Positions 21,049-22,529 of a stretch of 22,529 nucleotides of DNA are shown here, piece by piece; the stretch's first letter is position 1; each line of letters opens with the position of its first letter. The notes beneath the pieces were generated by a model. That model worked only from the letters and a program-made list of their open reading frames with translations. It ran no database searches and had not been told where the DNA came from. Source of the DNA: a virus. The translations under genes and the position numbers were made by a program. The stretch is taken from IMG/VR virus record IMGVR_UViG_3300048102_000172, positions 1 through 22,529 of that record. One strand, given 5' to 3'.

Positions 21049-21831
21049 ATGGCGTACATAGGCAATCAACAGACGCAAGGTTTTAGCCAAGTACCAGCGA
21101 AACAGGATTTGACTGGTGCTGCTGGCACTAGCCTGACGCTGACACACGCAGTTGCGAGTGCAGAAGGCATTGACCTTTTTATTAATAATGTCCGTCAGGA
21201 AAGTGGTGAAGCCTATTCTATTGCTGGCGATGGCGTAACAGTAACGCTCACAGGCTCAGTGGTAGCGACAGACGATATTTATGTTGTCTACAATTCACTG
21301 GCTTTGCAAACCTCTGTACCGCCGGATGCGTCTGTTAGCACAGCCAAGATTATTGATGGGTCAGTAACCGCTGCCAAGTTAGCGTCTGGTGCTGTAACTG
21401 CCGCTAAAATGCCAACTGGTGCTGTATTGCAAGTTCAGCAAAGTATTGGGTCTACTAGCGCACAGAATATAAGTTCAACAACTTTTGCTGGTATTGGTCT
21501 TAGTGTTAATATTACTCCTCGTGATGCAAACAGTAAGTTTCTTGTGCAGGCAGCAATGGACATAGATGTTGATGCAAACGAACAAACTTTCTTTACAGTC
21601 TTTAGAGATTCTACAGATTTAGGAAGCACTAATGGACTTGTTAATGCTTGGAATGGTACTAATCGTATGATTGTGCCTGTCACTGTTTTAGTTTTAGATG
21701 CTCCATCTACGGCATCACAAATTACCTATGAAATAAAATCAAAGATTGCCCCTGCAATTAGTGGTGCAGCATCAAGATTAAATTCGCAAGGCACTAAAAT
21801 TATAATGACCGTTTCAGAAATAGCAGGATAG
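21049..21831 (+). CDS. Tail fibre-like / receptor-binding protein
   Basis: A 260-residue protein starting MAYIGNQQTQGFSQVP, an N-terminus common in marine phage tail proteins. Residues about 20-90 (QDLTGAAGTSLTLTHAVASAEGIDLFINNVRQE, then YSIAGDGVTVTLTGSVVATDDIYVVY) form a beta domain frequent in such fibres. Residues about 97-126 hold pseudo-repeats (STAKIIDGSVTAAKLASGAVTAAKMPTGAV), a shaft-type sequence. The C-terminal 130 residues (SSTTFAGIGLSVNITPRDANSKFLVQAAMDIDV ... TKIIMTVSEIAG) resemble a trimeric fibre-tip domain. AGGAG at about 21037-21041 precedes the ATG. It is probably an adhesin or part of the fibre tip. Confidence 0.8.
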   Translation: MAYIGNQQTQGFSQVPAKQDLTGAAGTSLTLTHAVASAEGIDLFINNVRQESGEAYSIAGDGVTVTLTGSVVATDDIYVVYNSLALQTSVPPDASVSTAKIIDGSVTAAKLASGAVTAAKMPTGAVLQVQQSIGSTSAQNISSTTFAGIGLSVNITPRDANSKFLVQAAMDIDVDANEQTFFTVFRDSTDLGSTNGLVNAWNGTNRMIVPVTVLVLDAPSTASQITYEIKSKIAPAISGAASRLNSQGTKIIMTVSEIAG

Positions 21832-21840
21832 GAAACAGAC

Positions 21841-22529
21841 ATGGCTTTATCGAAAATACTACCAGCCGGTCAATCCCAGTTTGCTGGTGCGAGAAATCTT
21901 ATCATCAACGGTGCGATGACTGTCAGCCAACGTGGTGATAGCACAGGCAAAACAGCAACTGGTTACTATGGACCAGACCGCCATGCACTTACTCTTAACA
22001 GTCTTGGCACTTGGTCTATCTCACAGTCTACTGATACCCCAAGTGGTGAAGGCTTTGGCAACAGCTATAAGCTAGAAGCGACAACTGCTGACGCTTCACC
22101 AGCCGCTAGTGATTACGCTTTGTTTCTTCAAAAGTTTGAAGGTCAAAATTTACAACAACTTAAAAAGGGTACAGCGAGTGCAGAAAGTGTGACACTTTCT
22201 TTCTGGGTGCGTTCAAGCAAAATAGGCACATACATTGTTGAGTTGTTTGACAATGATAACAGTCGTTCAATATCTGCGTCATATACAATTAGTGTAGCTA
22301 ATACTTTTGAGTATAAGACCATTACATTTGCTGGTGATACAACTGGCGCATTTGACGATGATAGTGCTTCTTCATTGGAAGTAGTTTGGTGGCTTGCGTC
22401 TGGCACAGACTTTACTAGCGGCACACTAAATACTAGCTGGGGTACTCGCACAAACGCTAACATTGCTGTTGGTCAAGTCAATATGGCAGACACAGCCAAC
22501 GCCACTTGGTACATCACAGGCGTACAGCT
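21841..22529 (+). CDS. Tail/adhesin protein of the ARNLIINGAM type, cut by the window end
   Basis: The frame is open from the ATG at 21841 to the end of the window (229 codons), so the C-terminus is missing. It begins MALSKILPAGQSQFAGARNL, then IINGAMTVSQRG, then YYGPDRHAL, a pattern common in tail proteins of marine phages (RNLI-x-NGAM-x-x-x-QRG...Y-x-x-DR). A beta-rich stretch follows (VTLSFWVRSSKIGTYIVELF, then YKTITFAGDTTGAF, then LEVVWWLASGT), resembling carbohydrate-binding jelly-roll domains, in which the DR...SFW-x-R and TFAGDTTG elements recur. AGGA at 21830-21833 precedes the ATG. It probably binds the host surface together with the two previous proteins. Confidence 0.8.
   Translation, partial: MALSKILPAGQSQFAGARNLIINGAMTVSQRGDSTGKTATGYYGPDRHALTLNSLGTWSISQSTDTPSGEGFGNSYKLEATTADASPAASDYALFLQKFEGQNLQQLKKGTASAESVTLSFWVRSSKIGTYIVELFDNDNSRSISASYTISVANTFEYKTITFAGDTTGAFDDDSASSLEVVWWLASGTDFTSGTLNTSWGTRTNANIAVGQVNMADTANATWYITGVQ

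Noticed and set aside
1-22529. tRNA genes, CRISPR arrays, insertion sequences, integrase or attachment sites
   Set aside because: Looked for and not seen; the coding is nearly continuous and every long frame is explained by virion or packaging genes.

Overview
The window is a structural and packaging block of a tailed double-stranded DNA phage with T7-like (podovirus) virion architecture. All recognisable genes are on the + strand and are tightly packed, mostly joined by 1-17 nt ATGA, TAATG or TGATG overlaps. Recognisable parts are a large terminase, a T7 gp8-type head-tail connector, scaffold, major capsid protein, tail tubular proteins A and B, gp14-, gp15- and gp16-type ejection proteins, and a tail fibre with a T7 gp17-type N-terminus. 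The small accessory proteins (a GGLNQAGR...RRASFLARM protein, a Bbp19-like protein, MAYIGN- and ARNLIINGAM-type tail proteins) are of kinds I associate with marine phages. The order, with terminase before the connector, resembles marine podoviruses such as the HMO-2011 or SIO1 type more than T7 itself. The host (perhaps a marine alphaproteobacterium) is an inference. No integrase, tRNA, CRISPR array, replication gene or lysis gene is visible.

Layout. 1-197: no firm gene; GC-rich, with a hairpin and a possible promoter. 198-2728: a small protein with an SSB-like acidic tail, a small unknown, a TerS-like protein without an obvious HTH, a separate overlapping HTH protein, and TerL. 2725-4244: a GNAT-like gp13-type protein, two paralogous small basic proteins, and two more small proteins. 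4231-6816: connector, Bbp19-like protein, scaffold. 6817-6987: non-coding leader. 6988-8112: major capsid protein and probable decoration protein, closed by a hairpin terminator at 8119-8152. 8167-10796: tail tubes A and B. 10798-19362: ejection proteins, ending in two very large ones. 19399-22529: tail fibre and three adhesin-type tail proteins, the last cut by the window end.

How the genes work together. Scaffold, capsid and connector build the prohead; TerS/HTH/TerL package DNA; tubes A and B and the fibres complete the tail; the 176-, 738-, 1115- and 825-residue proteins are expected inside the capsid and to be ejected with the DNA. The most unusual protein is the 1115-residue one, which carries a ParB-like domain and a zeta-toxin-like kinase domain and also contains two out-of-frame nested reading frames with good ribosome-binding sites. 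Other points of interest are the apparent split of the small terminase into two overlapping genes and a 14-bp motif (TAAATATRGTATWT) found ahead of both the capsid gene and the tail-fibre gene.
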